Source of the DNA: Thermofilaceae archaeon | GTDB taxonomy: Archaea; Thermoproteota; Thermoprotei; Thermofilales; Thermofilaceae | Direction of reading: 5' to 3' | DNA: 64,000 nt | Assembly (NCBI GenBank): GCA_025057995.1 | Contig: JANXEW010000001.1 | Span: forward strand, 124,001-188,000 | In this document: one piece after another, positions 24,429 to 31,837 of the stretch | Position numbering within the stretch: the first letter of the stretch is position 1 | How the letters are laid out: every line of letters begins with the position of its first letter | Translations under genes and position numbers: made by a program | The notes under the pieces: generated by a model | Databases searched by the model: none | Told to the model about the DNA's origin: nothing | Seen by the model: only the letters and a program-made list of their open reading frames with translations

Positions 24429-25106
24429 TTAAGGTTTGCTGAGGTTTCTCCGAGCGACAGCTATCGCTTCCCTAAGGAGAGAGTAAGCATCGATGGCTGC
24501 TTGCCGCTCTAATATGAAGAGCGTGTCTGTATGCGTGGAGATAACTTGAGTTATATTGATCCCGTTGAAGGCTAGTATAGTGGTTAGGTACGCCAAAACT
24601 CCCGGTGTTGTAACAATGTCTTTTGGGCTAATCAGTATGACCGCTGCTTGATTCCTGTACACAGCCTCTACGAGCCTGGGGTCGACGACTGCCAAGAGTT
24701 TATCTAGAACCTCTTCATCAGTCACTACAGTCAAAGTGTGGACCCCCTGCGTAATTTGGATAAGCCTGACTTTAGCCTCAGTAAGGGCTGGAGAGAAAAT
24801 CTGCGGGTCGCTTGCTCTAACGGTGAGGAGCCCCACATCATCAACAAGCGTAGTTGTACTATCTGCGACGACCTTCAGGACACCTTCGGTGTTAAACAGT
24901 TGATAGAGTTGTTCCTTAAATCTTACAACAGCTATCTTGATCGATTCTTCGCTAACCTCGGAACCCAACTTCTTCTCCACGTCCCTCTTGAGCTTCCTAG
25001 CAAGTGCTGAGTAATTCACTACGCCCATGCCGAGAGAAGCAAGTATAATTGGTTTAGACATCAGGATCTCTCTAACAGCTTGGTTTATGCTCCTGCTCCC
25101 TTTCAC
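24429..25106 (-). CDS. ACT-domain protein
   Basis: A 225-residue protein without a catalytic domain. An N-terminal helical region of about 70 residues (REILMSKPIILASLGMGVVN onward) resembles the archaeal ACT-family proteins that carry a winged-helix-like start. At least one, probably two, ACT folds follow at about 85-215, with GVLAYLTTILAFNGINITQV as the clearest repeat. ACT domains bind amino acids and regulate enzymes or transcription. From GTG 25106 it leads a run of five minus-strand genes that includes hypD and hypC. It is divergent from the amino-acid ABC importer genes across 151 bases, so regulation of that importer is a reasonable guess. Confidence 0.65.
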   Translation of the reverse strand: MKGSRSINQAVREILMSKPIILASLGMGVVNYSALARKLKRDVEKKLGSEVSEESIKIAVVRFKEQLYQLFNTEGVLKVVADSTTTLVDDVGLLTVRASDPQIFSPALTEAKVRLIQITQGVHTLTVVTDEEVLDKLLAVVDPRLVEAVYRNQAAVILISPKDIVTTPGVLAYLTTILAFNGINITQVISTHTDTLFILERQAAIDAYSLLREAIAVARRNLSKP

Positions 25107-25257
25107 GAGATATCCCGTATCAAAGTAGTATTTGAATTAAACTTCAGTAAAACGCCTTAACATTATGTATAGATATGTTTCAAATAGAACAAAAACTCTT
25201 TACTTAATCACTGATCATATCGTAAAGAATTTTTAGAGTCTTGGAAGACGGTTTACG

Positions 25258-26112
25258 ATGGTAAGCAAGAGTTTACTAGTTTCAGTCGTAGCTCTGATCG
25301 CTGGACTAGCGGTTGGTTATGCTTTATCGCTTCCGGCTCAGATGGCTTTGCAGGCTAAAGTTGATGAGTTGCAATCGAAACTTAACCCGAGTTTTGTGGA
25401 AAAGATTAAAGCTCGTGGTGTACTTATCATGGGAACATCAGCGGATTGGCCGCCCTTCGAGTATATTGATAAAAATGGAAACGTTGTCGGAATAGACGTT
25501 GAAATTGGAAAAAGGATAGCTCAGGAACTTGGTGTAAAGCTTGAGGTACGCGATATGAAGTTTGCGGCTTTAATTGAGGCTTTGAAGAATGGGCAGGTGG
25601 ACATCGTGCTCGCCGATATGACTCCTACAGCTGAGCGCGGCTTACAAGTAGATTTCTCGATACCGTATTACTTCAGCAAGGGTAACGCGGTGGTCGTCCC
25701 AAAAAATAAACTTGGAGCTTTCAGTCAAATCAAGGATTTATACGGTAAGAAAATCGGCGTACAGTTAGGTACTATTCAAGAGGAGTGGGCTAAATCCGCC
25801 TTAAGCGGGTATTCGGAGATAATCTCCTATGACAGGGTTTACCCTGAGATGATCATGGCGCTTCAAAGGGGAGATATTGATGCGATCATAATTGGAGATA
25901 TAATGGCCAGCGTTATAGTCGGTAAGGAACCCACCTTAGAAACAGCTTTCTACGCTGGCGGCTCGAGGATAGGGGCTTCAGTAGCTATTCCGATGGGCGC
26001 TACTGACCTTAAGTACGTAGTTAACAAAGTGATAGAGCAGTTGCTTGAGAGCGGAGGGATGGAGAACATAATGAAAACAGAAGTCGCTAAATGGCTGGAA
26101 GGCGGCGGTTAG
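25258..26112 (+). CDS. Polar amino-acid ABC importer, substrate-binding protein
   Basis: A 284-residue family 3 solute-binding protein. A hydrophobic N-terminal segment (about 4-24) serves as membrane anchor or signal. A short coiled-coil-like spacer (KVDELQSKL) follows, then the periplasmic-binding fold: MGTSADWPPFEYIDKNGNVV, GIDVEIGKRIAQELGV, the DIVLADMTPTAERG signature and KIGVQLGTIQEEWAK. It captures a polar amino acid or similar ligand outside the cell for the permease and ATPase encoded next. A TATA-like AATTTTTAGAG about 27 bases upstream of the ATG suggests a leaderless start for the operon. Confidence 0.92.
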   Translation: MVSKSLLVSVVALIAGLAVGYALSLPAQMALQAKVDELQSKLNPSFVEKIKARGVLIMGTSADWPPFEYIDKNGNVVGIDVEIGKRIAQELGVKLEVRDMKFAALIEALKNGQVDIVLADMTPTAERGLQVDFSIPYYFSKGNAVVVPKNKLGAFSQIKDLYGKKIGVQLGTIQEEWAKSALSGYSEIISYDRVYPEMIMALQRGDIDAIIIGDIMASVIVGKEPTLETAFYAGGSRIGASVAIPMGATDLKYVVNKVIEQLLESGGMENIMKTEVAKWLEGGG

Positions 26113-26128
26113 GTAAGGGTGCTAGAAA

Positions 26129-26803
26129 ATGAATGAATCATTCTTTTTCATTGCTAGCTTACTTCCCGAGCTAGTTAAGGGGTTGCAGATCACGTTGGAG
26201 ATAAGTCTAGTTTCTTTCATATTAGGCTTGGGTTTGGCGGTTATCCTCCTGCCTTTAAGGATCTACGCTCCACTCCCCTTCTCAACGCTTTCCAGGGGTT
26301 ACGTTGAACTGTTTAGAGGAACCCCCCTACTCGTCCAACTTCTACTCATATACTTCGGGCTACCGTCTCTCGGCTTGAAGTTGGATGCTTATACTGCTTG
26401 TGTTATAGCGATAAGCTTGAACAGCGCCGCCTATCAAAGTGAAATCCTGAGGAGTGCCGTGAAAAGCATACCTGAAATGCAGTTTCTCGCCGCCGAGTCG
26501 CTCGGCTTTAGTACTCTACAAACCTATCGTCACGTCATTCTACCTCAAACACTTAGAACAGCTATACCTGCGCTCGTAAACGAGATGGTTACCCTAGTTA
26601 AGGAGAGTTCTCTCGCTTCAGTATTGGGAGTCGTAGAGCTCACGAGAAGAGGAGAATACCTCGTCGCTTATACGTTTAGAGCCTTAGAAGTCTACGTCGC
26701 TGTAGCCTTGATTTACTTAGCTGCGTGTACAATTCTCTCCCAAGCTGCTAGAGGTCTGGAGAAGAAGTTGAGGATACCTGGTTACGAGAAGGGGGTGGTC
26801 TGA
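26129..26803 (+). CDS. Polar amino-acid ABC importer, permease
   Basis: A 224-residue HisM/GlnP-type permease with about five membrane spans. The family N-terminus GLQITLEISLVSFILG, the conserved ELFRGTPLLVQLLLIYFGLP and the cytoplasmic EAA loop AAESLGFSTLQTYRHVILPQ are all present. It forms the membrane channel of the importer, probably as a homodimer because only one permease gene is present. It lies 16 bases after the binding-protein gene, and its stop codon overlaps the ATPase start by one base (TGATG). Confidence 0.93.
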   Translation: MNESFFFIASLLPELVKGLQITLEISLVSFILGLGLAVILLPLRIYAPLPFSTLSRGYVELFRGTPLLVQLLLIYFGLPSLGLKLDAYTACVIAISLNSAAYQSEILRSAVKSIPEMQFLAAESLGFSTLQTYRHVILPQTLRTAIPALVNEMVTLVKESSLASVLGVVELTRRGEYLVAYTFRALEVYVAVALIYLAACTILSQAARGLEKKLRIPGYEKGVV

Positions 26804-27561
26804 TGGAACAGGTTTTGAGAGTAGAAGGTCTTAAGGCGAGTTACGGGGGTCAAGAGGTACTACACGGTGTTAACTTGACGGTACAGCGGGGGGAAAAGGT
26901 TGTCATAATGGGACCCAGCGGCTCGGGGAAGAGTACTCTACTTAAGTGTATAGTCCACTTGATCAAACCAAAGTCAGGGAGGATTATCCTGGATGGTGAG
27001 GATCTCTCAGATGGAGGGGTCGACCTGAAGAAAGTGAGAGCTAAAACGGGTTTCGTGTTTCAGCAATACAATCTTTTTCCTCACATGAATGTTTTAAGAA
27101 ATCTCACTTTGCCTCTTGAAGTTGTAAAAAAGGTTCCACGAAGTGAAGCTGAGGCCAGGGCTCTCCAACTGTTAAAAGCTTTCGGGCTTGAGGAATTCGC
27201 TTACAAGTATCCTCTACAGTTGAGCGGGGGTCAACAACAGAGAGTTGCTATAGCGAGAGCTTTGATCATGGACCCGGTGCTCCTCCTCCTCGACGAACCT
27301 ACTTCAGCTTTAGATCCGGAGCTACGGCGAGAAGTGCTTGAGACGTTGGTTGATATCGCCAAACAGGGGAGGTCTATGCTTATAGTAACCCATGAGCTTG
27401 ATTTCGCCGAGGCGGCAGCTGACAGGATACTTCTAATGGATAAGGGGGTCATAGTAGAAGAAGGGGAACCATGGGAACTACTCTACAGACCTAAGAGTGA
27501 GATGGCTAGGAGATTTCTCGTCGAGATTCGCGCGGTTGTACATCATAAACCTAAAAGCTAA
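26803..27561 (+). CDS. Polar amino-acid ABC importer, ATPase
   Basis: A 252-residue GlnQ/HisP-type ATPase. Walker A GPSGSGKST, the Q-loop in FVFQQYNLFPHMNV, the signature LSGGQQQRVAIARAL, Walker B LLLLDEPTSALD and the switch His in LIVTHE are all intact. It powers uptake by the preceding permease and binding protein, and the three genes form a tight operon. The last dozen residues after RRFLVEIRA are basic and variable. An AT-rich convergent gap of 168 bases follows. Confidence 0.95.
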   Translation: MEQVLRVEGLKASYGGQEVLHGVNLTVQRGEKVVIMGPSGSGKSTLLKCIVHLIKPKSGRIILDGEDLSDGGVDLKKVRAKTGFVFQQYNLFPHMNVLRNLTLPLEVVKKVPRSEAEARALQLLKAFGLEEFAYKYPLQLSGGQQQRVAIARALIMDPVLLLLDEPTSALDPELRREVLETLVDIAKQGRSMLIVTHELDFAEAAADRILLMDKGVIVEEGEPWELLYRPKSEMARRFLVEIRAVVHHKPKS

Positions 27562-27729
27562 AAGGTTATCAATTAGTTTTTCTATTAACATTTATAATAA
27601 ACCTGATTAAAACCTATTTACTGTGAAGATTAAAAACAGAAGAAAATATACATTATGCAATGAAGTAAGAGTTAACATAAAGAGTAAAAGCTTAAGCTAT
27701 AAAGGTTCAACAAGGGAGCTATAGGTAAT

Positions 27730-28188
27730 CTAAACGGTTGAAAACTCACTAACTTCGTTTAACATATACCTCAACTTCTCAAGCAATCTTTTGAGATCTT
27801 CACCCTCCGTCTTCTCTACAGAGGTTAATACCTGACTAATTTCGTCTCTTAGTTTACTCGGGATTCCCTCACCCTTATCAAGTAAGGTTACCATTAGCCT
27901 TCTGGCTACACAGCCGGAGACTTCTTTAGCAGCAGCTTCGAGCCGCGTTCTCCAGTCCTCCCATGTACGTACTTTACCCTCGCTGATGTTTATGTTTAAG
28001 ATTGAGTAGTTGCCGACAGCTATCACCAACTCCTCTCCCCAGATATAAGCCTGGAGAGGGTTGGTTGTACTGCTTGACAGTCTTCTCAACGCTGCTAGTA
28101 GTGTCTCAGCTTTGCTAGCTTCGATCAATTCTAGAGCCTCATCTAGTTGAGCTTTGAGTTGCTCGAACTCAGCTGGTTTCGCCTCCAC
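27730..28188 (-). CDS. Hypothetical protein, alpha-helical ends
   Basis: A 152-residue protein starting at GTG 28188 that I do not recognise. Residues 1-40 and 100-150 are predicted to be helical and heptad-rich (FEQLKAQLDEALELI; EGEDLKRLLEKLRYML). A short beta-rich middle (IWGEELVIAVGNYSILNINI) lies between. It has no membrane segment and no metal-binding cluster. It converges on the amino-acid importer operon and has a 237-base upstream gap, so it is its own transcription unit. Codon use matches its neighbours, which supports a real gene. Confidence 0.6.
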   Translation of the reverse strand: MEAKPAEFEQLKAQLDEALELIEASKAETLLAALRRLSSSTTNPLQAYIWGEELVIAVGNYSILNINISEGKVRTWEDWRTRLEAAAKEVSGCVARRLMVTLLDKGEGIPSKLRDEISQVLTSVEKTEGEDLKRLLEKLRYMLNEVSEFSTV

Positions 28189-28425
28189 AGCGTAACCTGA
28201 ACAATCGTATTAATCAACTTTACGCGTTTGTTTCGAGCATATTCAGCTGTATGAATAGTTTCAATTTCTAGAAGTAAAGTAAATTTTAGTTCAACTGTTT
28301 AGAATAAGTGTCGATCATCATCCGTGACTCGTTTAGGGGTTGCTAGAAAGTTTCGGGGCTGATGTGACAAGATTAGGTCTTTTAATACGGGAAGCTGTTT
28401 ATAAAGAAACTATAGGTCTACGGGC

Positions 28426-29466
28426 CTATATCGCTTTTCCTTTTATTCGGTAGCCGCTACTGCTTAACTTCTCCAGCCCCCTTGAGAGGGCTGCCTTAAG
28501 TTCCGCTGCTTTCTCTTCAGGTAGAGAATCGTAAGTGAACGTCCAAGCACCCCATTCTATGCCAGCCGCAAACTTTAGCTTATCACGGTCCCTGTGGATG
28601 GGGTAGTACTCCAAGTGGAAATGGTAGTAATCAGCACTTACCTTACACGGTCTCTGGTGAAACACGAGCATGTATGGAAGGCTGAAGTCGAAGAGATTAT
28701 TATACATAGAGGTAACAACTTTGATAGCATCTGCTAAGTCTTCAACCTCTTTCTCATCCAGTTCACATAAACAGCCTAGATGCCTCCTAGCGTAGACATG
28801 GACCTCGTAGGGCCACATCGCGAAGAACGGTAGAAAGGCAGTAAAACTATCATTAAAGTAGAGTACTCTTTCTCTTTCATTCATTTCGAGGGAGAGAATC
28901 TTGCAAAGAAGACATTCGCCTCTTTCTTTCCAGAACTTTTCCATGTTTCTCATCTCTACTTGTATTCTCGGTGGGATGAAGGGTAACGCGTATATTTGGC
29001 TGTGCGGGTGTATGAGTGAGACCCCTATCTCTTCTCCTTTATTCCTAAAGGGCATTACATACTGGATATTAGGATCAGAGCATAGTTCTCTTGTTTCTTT
29101 AATAAGTTCATTTATGTAAAGCTTCAGATCATTAAAAGGTATACTATCGAGGTCACCTTGGTGCTCAGGGGTTTCGACGACAACTTTACAGTAACCGTAA
29201 GCTGGTTTAACGAGGTAAATGTCTCTGCTTGAACGTGAAGTTCTAGCGTCTAACCGCAGTGCCGGGAATCTGTTGTTAAGGGATAGAACTCTCCAGTTGA
29301 AGCCTGTCTCAGGAGCTCCGGGGCAGAACGGGCAAACTCCTTCCCTCCAAGGTCTACCCCTCCTTTTGCTGGACACCACAATCCAAGCCCCTATCAACGG
29401 ATTCCATCTGAGCTCGTTGTAAGCCTCATCCATCGGTAGGCAGGAATTCAGTGAGTATAAAAACAC
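28426..29466 (-). CDS. galT: Galactose-1-phosphate uridylyltransferase
   Basis: A GalT of 346 residues from the longest start, but probably 335 from ATG 29431-29433 (MDEAYNELRWNPLIGAWIVV). That ATG has a TATA box at a spacing of 27 bases, implying a leaderless mRNA. CPFCPG supplies the N-terminal zinc cysteines. The nucleophile motif HPHSQ is present, and the second zinc/His region is seen as HLEYYP. The enzyme exchanges UMP between UDP-glucose and galactose-1-phosphate in the Leloir pathway. No galK or galE is in the window. Confidence 0.93.
   Translation of the reverse strand: MFLYSLNSCLPMDEAYNELRWNPLIGAWIVVSSKRRGRPWREGVCPFCPGAPETGFNWRVLSLNNRFPALRLDARTSRSSRDIYLVKPAYGYCKVVVETPEHQGDLDSIPFNDLKLYINELIKETRELCSDPNIQYVMPFRNKGEEIGVSLIHPHSQIYALPFIPPRIQVEMRNMEKFWKERGECLLCKILSLEMNERERVLYFNDSFTAFLPFFAMWPYEVHVYARRHLGCLCELDEKEVEDLADAIKVVTSMYNNLFDFSLPYMLVFHQRPCKVSADYYHFHLEYYPIHRDRDKLKFAAGIEWGAWTFTYDSLPEEKAAELKAALSRGLEKLSSSGYRIKGKAI
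29456..29463 (-). promoter_or_regulatory. TATA box for galT
   Basis: TTTTTATA on the minus strand is centred about 27 bases before the ATG at 29431-29433. It supports the shorter GalT start, and it places the GC-rich element at 29520-29573 outside the galT transcript. Confidence 0.6.
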
Positions 29467-29519
29467 ATTTCACACTAAACAAGTAAAGTTCATAAGTACC
29501 GTGCTTACAAACGATAATT

Positions 29520-29573
29520 GGGTCGCCGGGCCGCGGAACCCCCTCCGAAGTCCCAAAGTCGGTTCGGCGACCC
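29520..29573. ncRNA. GC-rich structured element, candidate small RNA
   Basis: A 54-base island of about 74% G+C sits in an AT-rich gap. The ends form a perfect nine-base-pair stem (29520-29528 with 29565-29573). An alternative inner pairing, GAACC (29536-29540) with GGTTC (29561-29565), leaves one asymmetric bulge and a 20-base loop. In hot-loving archaea such GC islands often mark structured RNAs. It is too short and wrongly arranged for a tRNA. Strand is undecided: a TATA-like CATAAGTA lies about 26 bases upstream on the plus strand, while on the minus strand it would be the 3' end of the upstream gene's mRNA. It could also be a terminator-like hairpin. Confidence 0.4.
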
Positions 29574-29586
29574 CTTGAAAGGAAAA

Positions 29587-30402
29587 TTAAATATTCAATG
29601 TTCCTAATAAATGCTTGAAGGGTAACTCCTCTTTTTCAGGATCATAAGATATCTCTGTCTCGATGTTTCGTGCAATCGATCTGAAATACTGAAGACCCTT
29701 ATAATCCTTAAATGTCTGTTCGGATAGTAAGACGACTCTAGTAGGGATAGGGGGACATGAGCGTAGCGTCTTTAATGCTTCAAGAATTAGGCTAGCAGAT
29801 ACTTTCCTAACAACTAGGTTGTCATCTCGTATCTTTAACGTGTTCTCCCAGTGTCTTATATCATATAAAGGGCACTCTACTACTGGAACCTTTCTTCTCA
29901 AAAGTTTAAGTAACTTAAGTCTAGTTATAGAACCTATATAAGATGAAACCTCTACTAGAGGAGAGATCGCGAGTACCGTACTGTTTAACTGAGTAGATAG
30001 TAAGAGAGCTAATAGAGCGCTGGTACCGTGCCCTGCTATAAGCCAGCGTAGTCCGCGATACTTGGAGTTAAACAACTGGAGGAACTTACTGGCTGAACCA
30101 TATAGTTCCTTGAAGGAGCCTCCCCCTCTTATACCGTCTGAGAGCCCGTGTCCGTATAAGTCAACGGCAAGGCAGGTCATACCCATGGAGGATAGTTCAT
30201 CGCAAAACCACGCGTACCTACCAGAGTGTAAGCCGAGAGCGTGAAACAGGATAAGACCCGCCTTCGCTCGCTTAGATTTCCACAACCTAAAGAAAAATCT
30301 TCTACCTCGAACGTCTAAGAAGTGCCCCTCCTCATAGTCCCCTTTTCGCACAAAAGCTATTCTCGACGCACCTTTAATACCCTTTCCCGTCGAACTTTCC
30401 AT
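29587..30402 (-). CDS. Alpha/beta-hydrolase-fold protein lacking the usual nucleophile
   Basis: A protein of up to 271 residues, like monoglyceride lipase/lysophospholipase members of the fold. ILFHALGLHSGRYAWF matches the oxyanion region and AVDLYGHGLSDG the next conserved strand. The nucleophile elbow, normally GHSxGG, reads GHGTSA at 124-129, so the catalytic Ser is replaced by Gly126; the usual acid loop is not evident either. It may be a non-catalytic binding protein. The longest start overlaps the upstream methyltransferase gene by 46 bases. GTG 30351, just after that gene's stop, is a likely true start. Confidence 0.7.
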   Translation of the reverse strand: MESSTGKGIKGASRIAFVRKGDYEEGHFLDVRGRRFFFRLWKSKRAKAGLILFHALGLHSGRYAWFCDELSSMGMTCLAVDLYGHGLSDGIRGGGSFKELYGSASKFLQLFNSKYRGLRWLIAGHGTSALLALLLSTQLNSTVLAISPLVEVSSYIGSITRLKLLKLLRRKVPVVECPLYDIRHWENTLKIRDDNLVVRKVSASLILEALKTLRSCPPIPTRVVLLSEQTFKDYKGLQYFRSIARNIETEISYDPEKEELPFKHLLGTLNI

Positions 30403-30884
30403 GACTTACCGGCCACGTAGAAGTAAAGCTCGTGTACGTGCATTCTTCCAGAAGGGATTGAGACGACCGTGAGGGGTTCTACAGAGGGTAGAGGGTGATC
30501 GTGTAAGATGACACGGCACCCCTGCTTGCACTCTACTTGAAGCTTAAACTCTAGTCTACGCGTGATAGAGGGTGAGGGGTACACGTAAATGACGTCGAAA
30601 GGAGATACATCGAAAGTGAAGAGGTCAGCGGCTACGATTTCTGTTCTAGATTCAACGCCTGCTAACCGACATTCCCTTTGAGCCAGCTTAACTAGTAGAG
30701 GGTTCAACTCTACCCCAACTGCGAAGGCTCCGTAGTACCTTGCAGCAATTACGAGAACACGCCCGTCTCCACAACCTAAATCTACAAGTGTTTCATCATC
30801 CTTTAACTCAGCTATGTCGAGCGCTTTGCGAACAACTGTCTCCGGGCTAGGTAGATAAGGGAGTTCAGCTAACGCGCGGTCCAC
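30357..30884 (-). CDS. Class I SAM-dependent methyltransferase, aKMT-like
   Basis: A 175-residue methyltransferase. LPYLPSPETVVRKALDIA leads to motif I VDLGCGDGRVLVIAA (about 35-48) and the acidic motif II in VGVELNP. This order and the short C-terminus match the archaeal protein-lysine methyltransferase aKMT of crenarchaea, which methylates chromatin and other proteins. DVIYVYPSPS takes the place of the usual substrate-site strand. The start is GTG 30884. Coupled genes follow (alpha/beta hydrolase-like) and precede it (UbiA prenyltransferase). Confidence 0.75.
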   Translation of the reverse strand: MDRALAELPYLPSPETVVRKALDIAELKDDETLVDLGCGDGRVLVIAARYYGAFAVGVELNPLLVKLAQRECRLAGVESRTEIVAADLFTFDVSPFDVIYVYPSPSITRRLEFKLQVECKQGCRVILHDHPLPSVEPLTVVSIPSGRMHVHELYFYVAGKSWKVRRERVLKVRRE

Positions 30885-30908
30885 ATGTTCTCTGATTGTG
30901 TTTCGAAG

Positions 30909-31781
30909 TTAAAATTCGATTGGTAAATACACTAGGGTTATAACTGATGCAACGAGTAATAGGGCTGATATGAGCGTAGGCTTATCTCTCATTATGATTT
31001 CGTGAGGGTGCTCGCCGTTATTTACCTCTAGAGCTAGAGTGTAGCGGAGTAGGAAGAACGCCATCACGGGTATCGTAGGCACAAGCCTGCGTCCTAAAGG
31101 CGCTTCAGCGCAGTAGACCGCGTATGTCACTATAGTCATAGCTGCAGCCATAGCTAACGCTTGGTCGAGCCAACGTTGGCTGTAGATTTTCAGGACATCC
31201 CTCGCACCGGAGCCTGTGGTGACGAGCTCTGCTTTCCTTTTGCTTAGTGCTAAAAATAAGGCTAGGAAGAAGAAACCGGAGACGAGCCACGATGAGGCTT
31301 CTACTTTGATCAGTACAGCACCTGAGACGACACGGATCAGATAGTTCAAGGCTATAGATGTGACATCTACTACGGCGATCCTTTTTAGAAAAAGACTGTA
31401 AAAGGTGGATAGAGTGATAAACAAGATTACTAGGAGAGTGAAAAGTTTGTCTAACATCGACGCGAGAAGAATGGAGGAAACGAGTAGAAGAGCTAGCATT
31501 ACAAAGGCTTCCTTTATACTTATTTGTCCAGAAGCTAAAGGTCTAAACCTCTTTATGGGGTGTGCGCGGTCAGCCTCTAGATCTCTAATGTCGTTAAAAA
31601 TGTACACGGAGCTAGATGCAAGCGAGAGGGTTATGTAGCCGAGAAGCAAACGAGGGTAAATAGATGCATCGCCCAGTTTGAGCGCAAAGATAGCAGGTAC
31701 CCCTAGCATGAGATTCTTATACCATTGTTCGACGCGTAAAAGTTTACGGAAAGCTGAAACTCTCTCTACTTTCCGGCTCAT
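30909..31781 (-). CDS. UbiA-family prenyltransferase
   Basis: A 290-residue membrane protein with about eight to nine spans. The first Asp-rich motif reads NDIRDLEADRAHP (about 63-75), followed by KRFRPLASG. That form is typical of decaprenyl-phosphate phosphoribosyltransferase-like UbiA enzymes. The N-terminal RVEQWYKNLMLGVPAIFA is also typical of that subgroup. In archaea UbiA enzymes transfer prenyl chains to glycerol phosphate, quinone rings or sugar phosphates; this one is probably a polyprenyl-phosphate phosphoribosyltransferase, but that is an inference. It lies 24 bases upstream of the methyltransferase gene. Confidence 0.82.
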   Translation of the reverse strand: MSRKVERVSAFRKLLRVEQWYKNLMLGVPAIFALKLGDASIYPRLLLGYITLSLASSSVYIFNDIRDLEADRAHPIKRFRPLASGQISIKEAFVMLALLLVSSILLASMLDKLFTLLVILFITLSTFYSLFLKRIAVVDVTSIALNYLIRVVSGAVLIKVEASSWLVSGFFFLALFLALSKRKAELVTTGSGARDVLKIYSQRWLDQALAMAAAMTIVTYAVYCAEAPLGRRLVPTIPVMAFFLLRYTLALEVNNGEHPHEIIMRDKPTLISALLLVASVITLVYLPIEF

Positions 31782-31837
31782 GCATATACAAAAAAACTTG
31801 GGTTAAAGGATTTTACTACATATTTGAAGAAGACCTA

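Noticed and set aside
28312-28323. Minus-strand ATGATGAT resembling a box C of a C/D small RNA
   Set aside because: The next CTGA on that strand is about 70 bases away and no D'/C' pair is placed as expected, so a C/D RNA is not supported.
29520-29573. Possible tRNA gene because of complementary GC-rich ends and a GGTTCG word
   Set aside because: Only 54 bases long, with no anticodon arm, no D arm and no correct T-arm spacing on either strand; kept as an unassigned structured element instead.
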